The notes: generated by a model not told the origin, from the sequence alone. A DNA stretch of 64,000 bases from Trinickia terrae (GCF_005144415.1 NZ_SWJE01000015.1:248001-312000), one strand, 5' to 3'. Shown: positions 9,190 through 18,529, numbered from the stretch's first letter. Program-made: numbers and translations.

Positions 9190-10731
9190 TCAAGCTGCCC
9201 CTGTCCTGAACACCGCCACGGCCTCCCGCAGCTTCCCCGTCTGCTCTTCCAGCGACTGCGCGGCCGCCGCCGCCTGCTCGACGAGCGCCGCGTTCTGCTG
9301 CGTGACTTCGTCCATCTGCGTGACGGCCAGGCTCACCTGCTCGATCCCGCGGCTCTGCTCCTCGGAGGCCGCCGAGATCTCGCCGACGATGTCCGACACC
9401 TGCTTGATCGCGCGTTTGACGTCGGCCATCGTCTCGCTGACCTCGGACGCCTCCTTTGCGCCGCCCTGGATCATCGAGACGGACGACGCGATCAGCTCCT
9501 TGATCTCTTTTGCGGCGCCGGCCGAGCGTTGCGCGAGGCTGCGCACCTCGCCCGCGACGACCGCGAAGCCGCGGCCCTGCTCGCCGGCGCGCGCGGCTTC
9601 CACCGCGGCGTTAAGCGCCAGGATGTTGGTCTGGAACGCGATGCCTTCGATCACGCCCGTGATCTCCGAAATCTTGCTCGAGCTGCCGCTGATCTCGCCG
9701 ATCGTGGCGACCATCGATTGCACGGCGTCGTTGCCGGCGTCGGCGATGCCGGTTGCGCGGGTCGCGAGCCCGTTTGCCTGGCGCGCGTTGTCGGCGTTCT
9801 GCTTCACCGTCGAGGTGAGCTGCTCCATGCTCGCCGCCGTTTCCTGCAGCGACGCCGCCTGTTGCTCGGTGCGTTGCGACAGGTCGAGGTTGCCCTGCGC
9901 GATTTCGCTCGAACCGAGCGCGATCGATTGGCTCGCGGACTGGATCTCGGCGATCATCGCGGCGAGCCGCGTCTTCATCTCGCCGAGGGCGGCGAGCAGG
10001 CTGCCCGGTACGACGCTTGCCGCGTCGAGGTTGGCGCTCATGTTGCCGCTCGCGATGTCCGAGGCGATGCCTGCCGCGTAGGCCGGTTCGCCGCCGAGCG
10101 TGCGCTTCACGCTGCGCAGGACGGCCCAGGCGATCGCGGCGACGGCAGCCGCGATCGCGATCGAGATGAGGCCGAGCGTGATCGCGAGCTTCGTGAAGGT
10201 GGCGTCGATGTCGTCGTAGAAGAAGCCGGTGCCGATCCACCAGTCCCAGTCCGGAATCGCGACGACGCCTTGCAGCTTCGGCTCGGGCTCGGCATCGGGG
10301 CTGCGCTTGATCAGCACGTCGACGAGTGCGAAATGCGACTGCGCGAGGCCTTGACGGTAGGCCTCGTTGTCGGTGAGGCCGCTCGTCGTACGGTTGCCCT
10401 TGGCCTTGGTGCCGACGAATTTCGGGTTCAGATGGACGAGGTTGAGGCTATCGGAGGTCGTCACCCAGTAGTAGCTCTTCGTGTTCGCGTTCAGCTGCGA
10501 GAGTGCTTCCTTTGCTTGCTGCTGCGCCTGCTCGCGCGTGAGCGCGCCGCGCGCCTGTAAGTCGCGGTAGGCGTTGACGAGATGCTCGGCTTTCGTCAGG
10601 AGAATGACGATCTCCTCGCGCCGGCTATCGACGAGGGTGGTGCGCAGCGTGTGCAGCGCCGTGGCGGCGAGCAGCGCCACGCCGAGCAGCGCGGCGATGA
10701 CGAGAGCCAGTAGCTTTGTCGACAGCTTCAT
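9190..10731 (-). CDS. Methyl-accepting chemotaxis protein with periplasmic single-Cache-like sensor
   Basis: 513 residues: TM1 at about 7-27, a periplasmic domain at about 30-185 containing the Cache-type segments [17 protein letters not shown] and [18 protein letters not shown]2 at about 187-210, a short HAMP region, then the cytoplasmic signalling hairpin with the highly conserved tip around [20 protein letters not shown]. It would relay binding of a small ligand to CheA/CheW. No C-terminal NWETF-type CheR/CheB tether. Stand-alone gene; no chemotaxis genes adjoin it. GGAGC precedes ATG 10731. Confidence 0.95.
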   Translation of the reverse strand: MKLSTKLLALVIAALLGVALLAATALHTLRTTLVDSRREEIVILLTKAEHLVNAYRDLQARGALTREQAQQQAKEALSQLNANTKSYYWVTTSDSLNLVHLNPKFVGTKAKGNRTTSGLTDNEAYRQGLAQSHFALVDVLIKRSPDAEPEPKLQGVVAIPDWDWWIGTGFFYDDIDATFTKLAITLGLISIAIAAAVAAIAWAVLRSVKRTLGGEPAYAAGIASDIASGNMSANLDAASVVPGSLLAALGEMKTRLAAMIAEIQSASQSIALGSSEIAQGNLDLSQRTEQQAASLQETAASMEQLTSTVKQNADNARQANGLATRATGIADAGNDAVQSMVATIGEISGSSSKISEITGVIEGIAFQTNILALNAAVEAARAGEQGRGFAVVAGEVRSLAQRSAGAAKEIKELIASSVSMIQGGAKEASEVSETMADVKRAIKQVSDIVGEISAASEEQSRGIEQVSLAVTQMDEVTQQNAALVEQAAAAAQSLEEQTGKLREAVAVFRTGAA

Positions 10732-10922
10732 GCGGGTGCTCCGGATTTGTTAACTATCTGGTACGGACATCGGCACGCGGGGCGAATACTTTAGCGGTCA
10801 GGGATCCACATATCCCTGTATTGACGGATGGGCGGAATCGGTGGTTTTGCAACTGGCGTCCGGCTTTGAGCGGCCGGCGAGCCGAGGTGGTCGTAAGACT
10901 TGGGAAGTGCTGGGAGCCAGAT

Positions 10923-10936
10923 TGGTCCCCCGACAG
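10923..10936. other. Copy of the tRNA-Arg 3' end, possible attachment-site remnant
   Basis: The plus-strand stretch TGGTCCCCCGACAG equals the complement of the 3' end of the tRNA-Arg(CCT) gene at 19694-19768 with one C missing. Just beyond, AATTCATACCT also resembles the tRNA's AATCGAACCT. It lies in the 384-base gap 10732-11115, which holds no gene. Integrases that use tRNA genes leave such 3'-end copies at the far end of the element, so this may mark the left border of an integrated island. Confidence 0.45.
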
Positions 10937-10988
10937 AATTCATACCTAACGGTTGATGGAGGATTAGGTCGGGGTGCTTCGGAAAAGT

Positions 10989-11006
10989 ACCACCAGAAAT
11001 GCCACC
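10989..11006. repeat. CCACCA-type direct repeat, left copy
   Basis: CCACCAGAA occurs twice here, separated by ATG (10990-10998 and 11002-11010). A closely similar block lies at 19571-19589 in the same orientation. Both sit just inside the suspected ends of the cytochrome oxidase island and could be integrase arm-type sites. Confidence 0.5.
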
Positions 11007-11115
11007 AGAAGTGATCCGCTGCCCCGGTTATCCATTGGCTGAGCGAGTCAGACTTCGATCTCTTCCGGCCGATGCGTTTTGAGCGAGTCATGCCGGGCGA
11101 TCATCGGCCGGCATG

Positions 11116-11616
11116 TCAACAGTCGGCCACGATAAAGCGGCGCAATTGACGCACGAATTCCGCGCGGGCGGCGGCAGGCAGTTGCCGTCCGACGGGAATA
11201 CGCTGCCAGCCGTCGCAAAGGTAGACGGCGCCATCGCTGTCGCCGAGAGACACGGCCAAGCGGGCCGCATTCATCCGATGCATCGTGCGGCGTCCGCGCT
11301 CGTGTACTTCGACGATCACGAACGGGGGCGCGAACGTCAGCACCTCGCCGTCCGTCGCGTGCCTGGAGTAGGCGATAAAGGCGATGCCGACGGCCACGGT
11401 GCAAAGCATCGAGAAGGGCAGCGCGAGCCACACGCCGAATGCGAATGCCGCTGCCACGCCGATCGCGAGGACGAGCGCCATGAGGAACACGGTCGCGGCG
11501 AGCGACTGCCGCGGCGTGAGGGAGCAGTTGCGCTTGATGCGCCACTCGCGGCTCGGCACACCTCCCTCGCCGTCGAAAGGGCCAGGCCCGTACGACCGCC
11601 TGAAGTATGCGTACAT
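11116..11616 (-). CDS. DUF2244 membrane protein, oxidase-cluster type
   Basis: 166 residues from ATG 11616 (MYAYFRRSYG); an alternative GTG at 11691 would add 25 residues. It contains RNCSLTPRQSL, the recognisable start of DUF2244, then two adjacent membrane segments (about residues 40-85), then a soluble C-terminal half. DUF2244 proteins are often found near cytochrome c oxidase genes, which fits the caa3 operon on the same strand nearby. Its biochemical role is unknown. Confidence 0.75.
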   Translation of the reverse strand: MYAYFRRSYGPGPFDGEGGVPSREWRIKRNCSLTPRQSLAATVFLMALVLAIGVAAAFAFGVWLALPFSMLCTVAVGIAFIAYSRHATDGEVLTFAPPFVIVEVHERGRRTMHRMNAARLAVSLGDSDGAVYLCDGWQRIPVGRQLPAAARAEFVRQLRRFIVADC

Positions 11617-11700
11617 GATCGAAAGTCCCGCGTCGTGGAGCCGTTCGTGACGCGCAATGCACGTCTGCTCTGGAGACCGGTCGATCAGCACGGCACCGGA

Positions 11701-12234
11701 CTATGACGGGCCGCCCGCGTCCGCCTTGACCCCGCGGGATGTGTTGCGCTCCAGTCTCATGTACAGGTTCGCCGCCACGATACCGAAGACGATGTGAACG
11801 AACACGCTGGCCCAGTTGCGCGCTTCTGCGAACCACGGAAAAAGCCGTGTCATGCCGTAGAAATTAATCAGGTAAACGGCTACAGCGAAAGCGCCACCCG
11901 CCAGTGAAGCCATCCCCATGCTCGAGTCAAGGTTGAATGACGTCATGATCAGACCGAGGATAAGCGTCAATACGATGGCAAGGGCAAAATGCACCACAAA
12001 GGCCGCGAGCACGATGCCAATTGAGAATGCTTGCGGCGATTGCAATGCGCCTCGTCCCAGTATGATCGCGGCGACCATGCGTGGGGGCTCCAGCACACTT
12101 CCGCCCGTCGTCAGTGCCATCAGGACAACCCCTAGCACCAAGAACACAGCGCCCGCGATGACGCCTGCCAGCACGGCTGCCCGCCAGTCGAGCTGGCCGT
12201 GTGTGAAATGATGGGAATCCATGTGAAGTTGCAC
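11701..12234 (-). CDS. Four-TM integral membrane protein of unknown function
   Basis: 177 residues with four strong hydrophobic segments (about 20-42, 70-95, 105-130 and 140-160). Start is GTG 12234: GGGAG lies 7 nt upstream, whereas the next ATG at 12222 would be 19 nt from it. No cofactor or catalytic motif is visible. It probably forms a transcription unit with DUF2244, whose GTG start would lie within 10 nt of this stop. I treat it as part of the oxidase island by position only. Confidence 0.65.
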   Translation of the reverse strand: MQLHMDSHHFTHGQLDWRAAVLAGVIAGAVFLVLGVVLMALTTGGSVLEPPRMVAAIILGRGALQSPQAFSIGIVLAAFVVHFALAIVLTLILGLIMTSFNLDSSMGMASLAGGAFAVAVYLINFYGMTRLFPWFAEARNWASVFVHIVFGIVAANLYMRLERNTSRGVKADAGGPS

Positions 12235-12434
12235 AATTGGTCTCCCGATTGATTCGGATAATTCATTCTAGTCTGTCATCGGCAACTTGAATGTCGTCGA
12301 AACCCGACGGTGTGAAACTCACTGCATGGAACTGACTTTTCTTCGTTCGTCTTCTTCGGGTCCGGTTTATCTATAACCTGGTCTTTCTTCGCTCCTTTCC
12401 CTTATTTCCCTTGTGGTTGCCGCATTCTGACCAG

Positions 12435-12776
12435 ATGGATTCCCAAGGTCAGCCGTGGCGCAGAACCAGCGCGCCAAGCGCGGCCCATCGCGCGAAGGCC
12501 GCCAAAAGCGGCGCCGCGAAGAGCGGACGGAAAGGGTCGCATCACGTGATGGAAACCAGTGACGCGATGGATATCGGGCACAACATTTTCAAAACCGGTA
12601 GCGCGCAGTCGATCGCGGAGTCGCTCAGACCAGTGAGCAGAAATCTGCCGAAGGCGCGCCGCGATACGTTGCAACCGGCCAAGCGCAAATTACGCGAAGC
12701 GTTCGGACGCGCCAGCCTCCAGCGGATGCTCATGCACACGCTTCCGCGTCGGCAGTGTCGAATACGCGCGCGGTAA
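12435..12776 (+). CDS. DUF3175-like protein lacking its central segment
   Basis: 113 residues. The second half reads HHVMETSDAMDIGHNIFK, then IAESL, then LPKARRDTLQPAKRKLREAFG. These match the two conserved ends of DUF3175 as I remember it (TETSDALDLE..F, IA.SL, and NLPAARR..LE.AK.ELR..F). The roughly 30 central residues normally joining them are absent, so the gene is probably an internally deleted and perhaps dead copy. No clear ribosome site. Its 3' end overlaps the broken antiporter frame on the other strand. Confidence 0.5.
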   Translation: MDSQGQPWRRTSAPSAAHRAKAAKSGAAKSGRKGSHHVMETSDAMDIGHNIFKTGSAQSIAESLRPVSRNLPKARRDTLQPAKRKLREAFGRASLQRMLMHTLPRRQCRIRAR

Positions 12777-12896
12777 GATGGCCAGATAGAACATCGCGGC
12801 GCTACAGGGCAGCCGCCGCAAGGTCGTCGCCGCGATGCCCATAAAAACCAGCACCGCCCCGACGATGAGAAACCAGAGTGTTTCTTCGACGGTCAT
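12690..12896 (-). pseudogene. N-terminal fragment of a CPA-type cation/proton antiporter
   Basis: From ATG 12896 the frame reads MTVEETLWFLIVGAVLVFMG, followed by IAATTLRRLPCSAAMFYLA. This is the first membrane helix and the LP-S-AM-YL segment typical of the start of Na+/H+ antiporters. After about 40 residues similarity stops and about 28 unrelated residues lead to a stop, so more than 90% of a normal antiporter is missing. A deletion remnant is the simplest reading. Recognition is from memory of the family. Confidence 0.45.
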
Positions 12897-13261
12897 CGGC
12901 AGGCAACCGGCCATGACGCGCGCGGCCGCAAGCAATACCGCTATCACCGGCGCTGGCCCGAGACACGCGAGGCCAACAAATACGAGCGCATGGCCGCGTT
13001 TGGCCGCGCATTGCCGAAGATCCGCGCAGGCGCGTCGCACCGGCATGAAGTTACCGGGCATGTCGTGCGACAAGCGCAATCGGGCAGTTGCTCGACACGA
13101 GGCTACGCGCTCGGGCTTTCGACAACGGCCGCAATCGTATCCGTTCGGTTTGCGCGGAAGCGATCGACCAGAACGGCGGCAAAGGCGTAGTGTTACATAG
13201 CGGACTGCTCAGAGTGGGCGGCATAGTCTGCAACCGCTAGTCACCGATGGAAGGAGGCCAC

Positions 13262-13819
13262 ATGTCACTCATCGTCGCAGCACGCTTTACGACATTCCCC
13301 GCCGCTGAAGAAGCGGCGCAACGGCTCTTCAATGCCGGTTTTGTCGAGGAGGACGTCACGCTGTTTTTCGTCAATCCGACCGGCCAGCACGCACGTTTTC
13401 GGCCCGGCGGCGATATCAGCGCAGACGCAAACGCGAGGGAGGCGCCGAAGGGTGCCGAGATAGGCATCACGATTGGCGCAGTGGCTGGCGCCATGGTCGG
13501 AGTCGGGATCTTCGCAGCGTTTTCGGCGCCGCTTATCGTGTCGCTGATCGCGGCCGGGGTGAGTGCATATGTCGGTTCATTGGTCGGCGCGTTGGTGCGC
13601 ACGCGTGAAGCCGGCAACGAAGAAATCCGTGATTCCGGCGTGCTGGTGGCCGTACACGTGTCGCCGGATAGCCAGTTGGACGCCGCACGGGTGCTGCGCG
13701 ATGCGGGAGGCGCGGCGATCGAACGCGCGACCGGCCGCTGGCAACAAGGGCGGTGGGCCGACTTCGATCCGCTCAGGCAGCCTGTGCCGCTCAACGAATT
13801 CAGTGAGAAGCACGCCTGA
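13262..13819 (+). CDS. Glycine-zipper membrane protein of the DUF1269/general-stress type
   Basis: 185 residues from ATG 13262, which follows GGAGG at 13255-13259. Residues 1-60 form an alpha/beta domain (MSLIVAARFTTFPAAEEAAQ, GFVEEDVTLFF). A Gly/Ala-rich double membrane hairpin at about 70-120 follows (GITIGAVAGAMVGVGIFAAF), then a second alpha/beta domain (SGVLVAVHV). This is the layout of stress-linked membrane proteins; a related protein sits at the other side of the oxidase operon (18906-19415). Role not established. Confidence 0.7.
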   Translation: MSLIVAARFTTFPAAEEAAQRLFNAGFVEEDVTLFFVNPTGQHARFRPGGDISADANAREAPKGAEIGITIGAVAGAMVGVGIFAAFSAPLIVSLIAAGVSAYVGSLVGALVRTREAGNEEIRDSGVLVAVHVSPDSQLDAARVLRDAGGAAIERATGRWQQGRWADFDPLRQPVPLNEFSEKHA

Positions 13820-13862
13820 TTTGAAGGTGTTTTTCGCCGAGATTTTCAGCGAGCCAGGAAAC

Positions 13863-13894
13863 AAAAACGGCCCGGCATTTGTCGGGTCGTTTTG
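13863..13894. terminator. Bidirectional hairpin terminator
   Basis: Stem AACGGCCCG / CGGGTCGTT around a short loop, with A-run before and T-run after. It lies between the convergent 13262-13819 gene and the end of the cox operon and could stop transcription from both sides. Confidence 0.7.
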
Positions 13895-13947
13895 TATTCA
13901 GAGCGGTGCGTTCCAGGCACTCGCCTGAGGAACGGTCGGCACAGGGG

Positions 13948-14289
13948 TCAGTGGAAGAAGAGTTCCCGCATGCCGAAGGTGTGATGCGCTTCGGCAGCCA
14001 TCAGCACCATCAGCACCAGCAGGCCCAAGGGCGGCATCAGGATGGCGTACACCAGCGCCAGCCGCTCCCACATCATGTGCATGAAAATCGACACGATCAG
14101 CCCGGCCTTGGCGATCATGAGCACGACGATCAGCGCCCAGCGCAGCAGGCCCTGCACGTGAAAGTAATCCACCAGGTACGACATCGTGCTCAGTACGAAC
14201 AGCAGGCCCCAGATTTTCAGGTAGATGCCGATCGGATGCTGCTGGCCGTGCGCGGCGTCGCGTCGATGGGCGGGATCGGTGTGGTCCAT
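13948..14289 (-). CDS. Prokaryotic cytochrome c oxidase subunit IV
   Basis: 113 residues with three hydrophobic helices (KIWGLLFVLSTMSYLVDYF, WALIVVLMIAKAGLIVSIFM, and ALVYAILMPPLGLLVLMVLM), the normal size and layout of subunit IV in caa3/bo3-type oxidases. Starts at ATG 14289 with GAGG overlapping the stop of the preceding subunit III gene, so it is the last gene of the cox operon. It stabilises the complex and is not catalytic. Confidence 0.85.
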   Translation of the reverse strand: MDHTDPAHRRDAAHGQQHPIGIYLKIWGLLFVLSTMSYLVDYFHVQGLLRWALIVVLMIAKAGLIVSIFMHMMWERLALVYAILMPPLGLLVLMVLMAAEAHHTFGMRELFFH

Positions 14290-14297
14290 GGTCTGCC

Positions 14298-15005
14298 TCA
14301 CCACAAATAGAACAGCGCAAAGATGAACACCCACACCAGGTCGACGAAGTGCCAGTACAAGCCGGCAATCTCCACGATCTGGAAGTTGCCGTGCCCGGTG
14401 AACCCCGGCTGCAGGATCTTGCGTGCGATCAGCAGCAGGTAGATCACACCGCAGCTCACGTGAAAGCCGTGGAACCCGGTGATCATGAAGAAGCACGCGC
14501 CAAACTGCGCGGCGCCCATCGGGTTGCCCCAGGGGCGGATACCTTCATGGACGATCAGCTTGGTCCATTCGAAGGCCTGCATCGACACGAAGGTCGCGCC
14601 CAGCAGCGCGGTCGCGAGCAACAGTGCGGCGGCGCGCTTTGCGTTGCGCCGGTAGCCAAAGTTGACGGCCATCGCCATGGTGCCGCTGCTGCTGATCAGG
14701 ATGAACGTCATGATGGCGATCAGCAGCAAAGGCACATCCACGCCGCCCACGGTGAGCGCGAACACTTTGGAAGTGTCGGGCCACGGCACCGTGGTCGACA
14801 TCCGCACCGTCATGTAGCCGATCAGGAAGCTGCTGAAGATGAAGGTGTCCGATAGCAGGAAGATCCACATCATCGCCTTGCCCCACGGCACCTTGAAGGC
14901 TTCTCGGTCGGCCGACCAGTCCGTGACGATGCCGCGCCAGCCGTCAGGCCGGGCGTCGGTGGGCGTGGCGGCGGCGGATTCGGTGGGGAGCGTGGGGGTG
15001 GTCAC
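14298..15005 (-). CDS. coxC: Cytochrome c oxidase subunit III
   Basis: 235 residues from GTG 15005, which overlaps the stop of the upstream gene (GTGA). After a polar N-terminal 60 residues come the subunit III helices with AMMWIFLLSDTFIFSSFLIG, the F-F-T--H--H signature (GACFFMITGFHGFHV) and the C-terminal YWHFVDLVWVFIFALFYLW. It binds subunit I and helps proton uptake and stability in the aa3-type oxidase. Confidence 0.93.
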   Translation of the reverse strand: MTTPTLPTESAAATPTDARPDGWRGIVTDWSADREAFKVPWGKAMMWIFLLSDTFIFSSFLIGYMTVRMSTTVPWPDTSKVFALTVGGVDVPLLLIAIMTFILISSSGTMAMAVNFGYRRNAKRAAALLLATALLGATFVSMQAFEWTKLIVHEGIRPWGNPMGAAQFGACFFMITGFHGFHVSCGVIYLLLIARKILQPGFTGHGNFQIVEIAGLYWHFVDLVWVFIFALFYLW

Positions 15006-15613
15006 GGCGCGGCTCCATACAGCGGCCCGCAGATGGCGGCGACGAACTCGGGGGTGATCCACCACATCGCCGCCAGCAGCACGAGCCAGACAGCCAGCAG
15101 GAAATGCCAGTAGATGGCGCAAAGCGCGATGGCGCGGTGGGCTCGGAAGGGGTCCGCTCGCTGGAGAAGCGCGATCGTCACGGCCCAGGCCGCCAGCCCG
15201 CCCAGCACATGCAACCCGTGCAGGCCGGTGAGCAGGTAGAGGAAGCTATTGGAAGGATTTACGGTGACGGTCTGCCCGGCCGCCGACAGCATGCGCCAGG
15301 CGGCCAGTTGTCCGATCACGAACACGGCCGCCAGCACACCGCTTGACACCAGCCACGCCGCGCGGTGCAAGGTAATCCGCCGGGCACGCTGCATGGCAAT
15401 GCTTGCCAGCACCAGCGCGCCGGTGTTCCACCACAGCAGCGCTGGATGCGGGATCGGCTGCCAGTCGGGCTCGCGCATACGCATTGCATAGGCGAACAGC
15501 AGCAGTGAAAACAATGTCGTTGCCACCGCCATGAAGACGATCAGGCCGATGCGGCTCGCATTCGGCGAGACACGTGGCGCGTCAGGAACGAAGGAGCGGG
15601 GCAGTGTGGTCAT
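15002..15613 (-). CDS. Second heme-copper oxidase subunit III-like protein
   Basis: 203 residues, five hydrophobic segments, with FLYLLTGLHGLHVLGGL and AIYWHFLLAVWLVLLAAMW. These parallel the TGFHG-HV and YWHFVD-VW motifs of the downstream coxC product, but the Asp of the last motif is replaced (HFLLAVW). ATG 15613 overlaps the coxA stop (ATGA) and its stop overlaps the coxC start. The operon therefore encodes two subunit III-type proteins. Confidence 0.85.
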   Translation of the reverse strand: MTTLPRSFVPDAPRVSPNASRIGLIVFMAVATTLFSLLLFAYAMRMREPDWQPIPHPALLWWNTGALVLASIAMQRARRITLHRAAWLVSSGVLAAVFVIGQLAAWRMLSAAGQTVTVNPSNSFLYLLTGLHGLHVLGGLAAWAVTIALLQRADPFRAHRAIALCAIYWHFLLAVWLVLLAAMWWITPEFVAAICGPLYGAAP

Positions 15614-17367
15614 TCGCGTGCCTCTCCGGGTTGAAGCGTCGGGTGGGCGGCCGGTTCAGGCGCCGTCGCGGGCGGCTGGTTTTGCGGGACGAAGTCTTCC
15701 TCCTGCCCCGGCGGGCTGTATTCGTACGCCCAGCGGTAAACGACGGGCGGCGCGGCGCCCCAGTTGCCATGCACTGGCGGCGTTTGCGGCGTCTGCCATT
15801 CCAGCGTGGTGGCCCGCCAAGGGTTGCTGCCGGCACGCTTGCCGCGCGCGAGGCTCCACGTCAGGTTGTACAGGAACAGCAACTGCGCCACTGCAACGAT
15901 CAGCGCAATGACGGTGATGAACGTGTTGAGCGTCTGCGCCGAAGATGGAATGAAGCTGAAGCCCTCATACGCGTAATACCGCCGCGGCATGCCCAGGATG
16001 CCGAGATAGTGCATCGGGAAGTAGATCGCATAGGTGCCGAGGAAGGTGACCCAGAAGTGCAGGCGCCCGAGCGTGTCGTTGAGCATGCGGCCCGTCACCT
16101 TCGGATACCAGTGGTAGATGCCGCCAAACACCACCAGGATCGGCGACACGGCCATCACCATATGGAAGTGCGCCACCACGAAGTACGTGTTCGACAGCGG
16201 AATGTCCACGCTCACGTTGCCGAGATAGAGCCCGGTCAGCCCACCCAGGACGAAGGTGCTGATGAAGCCGATGGCAAACAGCATCGGCACGGTCAGGTGG
16301 ATATCGCCGCGCCACAGCGTCAGCACCCAGTTGTAGACCTTGAGCGCGGTCGGGACGGCGATGATGAGCGTGGTGGTGGCAAAGAAGAAGCCGAAGTACG
16401 GATTCATGCCGGCGATGAACATGTGGTGCGCCCAGACCACGAAGCTCAGCGCACCGATGGCGACGATGGCCCACACCATCATCTTGTAGCCGAAGATGCT
16501 CTTGCGCGCGTGCGTGCTGATGAGGTCCGACGCAATGCCAAAGGCCGGCAGCGCGACGATGTAGACCTCCGGATGCCCGAAGAACCAGAACAGGTGCTGG
16601 AACAGCAGCGGGCTGCCGCCGGCATGCTTGAGCGTCTGTCCCATCGACACCACGGCCGGTATGAAGAAACTGGTGCCGAGCGTCCTGTCGAGGAGCATCA
16701 TCACCGCCGACACGAACAGCGCCGGAAACGCCAGCAGTGCCAGGATGGTCGCGATGAAGATGCCCCACACCGTGAGCGGCATGCGCATGAGCGTCATGCC
16801 GCGCGTGCGCGCCTGCAGCGTGGTGGTGACGTAGTTCAAGCCGCCCATCGTTGCCGCGACGATGAAGATCGCCAGCGACACCAGCATCAACACGATGCCC
16901 CATTCCACGCCCGGCGTGCCCGGCAGGATGGCCTGGGGTGGATACAGCGTCCAGCCAGCGCCGGTCGGCCCGCCTGGCACGAAGAAGCTCGCCACCAGCA
17001 CCAGCACGGCCAGCAGGTAGACCCAGTAGCTCAACATGTTGAGAAACGGGAACACCATGTCGCGCGCGCCCAGCATCAGCGGGATCAGGTAGTTGCCGAA
17101 GCCGCCCAGAAACAGCGCCGTCAGCAGGTAGATCACCATGATCATCCCGTGCATGGTGACGAACTGGTAGTAGTGGTTGGCGTCGATGAAACTGAACTTG
17201 CCCGGAAAGCCGAGCTGCAACCGCATCAGGTCCGACAACACAAGGCCGACCAGGCCGATGGCGATGGCCGTCAGCGAATACTGCACGGCGATGACCTTGT
17301 GGTCCTGGCTCCAGACATAGCGGGTCCAGAAGCTTTGCTGGGCGTGGTCGGTGTGCGCGTAGGGCAT
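15610..17367 (-). CDS. coxA: Cytochrome c oxidase subunit I
   Basis: 585 residues with twelve helices. Motifs: YQFVTMHGMIMV (low-spin heme His), GGFGNYLIPLMLGARDM (D-channel entrance), FWFFGHPEVYIVALP (CuB His, channel Glu and cross-linked Tyr), a following HHMF pair, and YFVVAHFHMVMA (heme a and a3 His). All key residues of an A1-type proton-pumping oxidase are present. Lies 13 nt after coxB and overlaps the next gene by ATGA. Catalyses oxygen reduction in the inner membrane. Confidence 0.97.
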   Translation of the reverse strand: MPYAHTDHAQQSFWTRYVWSQDHKVIAVQYSLTAIAIGLVGLVLSDLMRLQLGFPGKFSFIDANHYYQFVTMHGMIMVIYLLTALFLGGFGNYLIPLMLGARDMVFPFLNMLSYWVYLLAVLVLVASFFVPGGPTGAGWTLYPPQAILPGTPGVEWGIVLMLVSLAIFIVAATMGGLNYVTTTLQARTRGMTLMRMPLTVWGIFIATILALLAFPALFVSAVMMLLDRTLGTSFFIPAVVSMGQTLKHAGGSPLLFQHLFWFFGHPEVYIVALPAFGIASDLISTHARKSIFGYKMMVWAIVAIGALSFVVWAHHMFIAGMNPYFGFFFATTTLIIAVPTALKVYNWVLTLWRGDIHLTVPMLFAIGFISTFVLGGLTGLYLGNVSVDIPLSNTYFVVAHFHMVMAVSPILVVFGGIYHWYPKVTGRMLNDTLGRLHFWVTFLGTYAIYFPMHYLGILGMPRRYYAYEGFSFIPSSAQTLNTFITVIALIVAVAQLLFLYNLTWSLARGKRAGSNPWRATTLEWQTPQTPPVHGNWGAAPPVVYRWAYEYSPPGQEEDFVPQNQPPATAPEPAAHPTLQPGEARE

Positions 17368-17380
17368 TGCGTCTGCTCCG

Positions 17381-18529
17381 CTAGGGTTTGGCTGCGCTGA
17401 TGGCGGCCGGGCCGCCTTGCGATTCGATGTAGGTCACCAGCGCGGTCAGCTCCTGCTCGCTCAGGTCGAAGGTCGGCATGATGGGTGCGAAGCCCTTCAC
17501 GACGCGGGCCTTCGGGTTGCGGATAAAGGCGCGCAGATAGGCTTCGTCCACCTTCGCGGTACTGCCGTCGGCCATCGTTTCGGTCTTGCCGTACAGGCCC
17601 TTCCAGGTGGGGCCCACGCGCGGACTGCCGTCCACGGTATGGCAGGCGAAGCAGCCCTTGGCCTCTGCGAGCGTCTTGCCCTGGTCAGCAAGCACCTGGG
17701 CGCTGCCGCCTGCAGCGGCGGTTGCGGCCTGCACCCTGGCCTGCTGCCGCTGCGCGAACGTGCTCTGCTTCGCCAGCCAGCGCGAGAACGATGCTTCGTC
17801 TTCCACCACCACCACGCCGCGCATGTTGGAGTGCCCGATACCGCAAAGCTGCGCGCACAGGATGTCGTAACGCCCTGCCTTGGTCGGCGTGAACCAGAAG
17901 GTGGTCACCATGCCGGGCACCATGTTCATGCGCGCACGGAACGGCGGTACGTAGAAGTCGTGCAGCACGTCGCGCGACCGTGTCAGAACCTGGATCGGCC
18001 GGTTGAGCGGCAGGTGCACCTCGGGTGTCTCGATCAGGTAGTTGTCACGGCCGTTGGGGTCGGCGGGGTTCAGACCGAAGGGGTTGTCGTCGCTGATGTA
18101 GCGCACGTCCGTCGTACCCAGCTTGCCACCGGGGCCGGCAAAGCGGAAGCGCCATTGCCATTGCTGGCCGAGCACTTCCATCTGCAGCACGTTGGGCGGC
18201 GGCCGTATGTAGTCCGCGTAGACGAAGAGCCCCGGTGCCAGCAACGCTGCCACGCCGACGGAGGTCAGGCCGATCAGCCACCATTCCAGCCGCTTGTTGT
18301 GCGGCTCGTAAGCAGCGCGATGACCCCTGCGGTGGCGGAAGCGCGCCAGTGCGATCACGATGAACAGGTTGATCGCGATGAAGAGTGCGCCGGTAATGAC
18401 GATCGTGATCGTCAGCATGTCGTCCATGCGCACCCAGTTCGAGGCGATCGGTGTGATCCACCAGGGACTGGCAAAGTGAAACCCTACCGCCAATACGATG
18501 ATCAGGAACAGGGCAATCGCAAGCGACAT
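17381..18529 (-). CDS. coxB: Cytochrome c oxidase subunit II fused to cytochrome c (caa3 type)
   Basis: 382 residues. Hydrophobic N terminus with about three membrane segments, a cupredoxin domain with the CuA ligands VLHDFYVP (His) and CAQLCGIGHSNM (Cys, Cys, His, Met), then a C-terminal class I cytochrome c with CFACH and a distal Met in FAPIMPTF. The fused heme domain defines a caa3 oxidase. First gene of the operon; GAGGTGACCT directly precedes ATG 18529. No assembly genes (ctaG, surf1, ctaA/B) follow, so the complex would rely on factors encoded elsewhere. Confidence 0.95.
   Translation of the reverse strand: MSLAIALFLIIVLAVGFHFASPWWITPIASNWVRMDDMLTITIVITGALFIAINLFIVIALARFRHRRGHRAAYEPHNKRLEWWLIGLTSVGVAALLAPGLFVYADYIRPPPNVLQMEVLGQQWQWRFRFAGPGGKLGTTDVRYISDDNPFGLNPADPNGRDNYLIETPEVHLPLNRPIQVLTRSRDVLHDFYVPPFRARMNMVPGMVTTFWFTPTKAGRYDILCAQLCGIGHSNMRGVVVVEDEASFSRWLAKQSTFAQRQQARVQAATAAAGGSAQVLADQGKTLAEAKGCFACHTVDGSPRVGPTWKGLYGKTETMADGSTAKVDEAYLRAFIRNPKARVVKGFAPIMPTFDLSEQELTALVTYIESQGGPAAISAAKP

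Noticed and set aside
10798-11091. Minus-strand frame with an aromatic HFWWHFWWYF stretch
   Set aside because: The odd peptide is only the translation of the CCACCA repeat; no ribosome site and no conserved domain.
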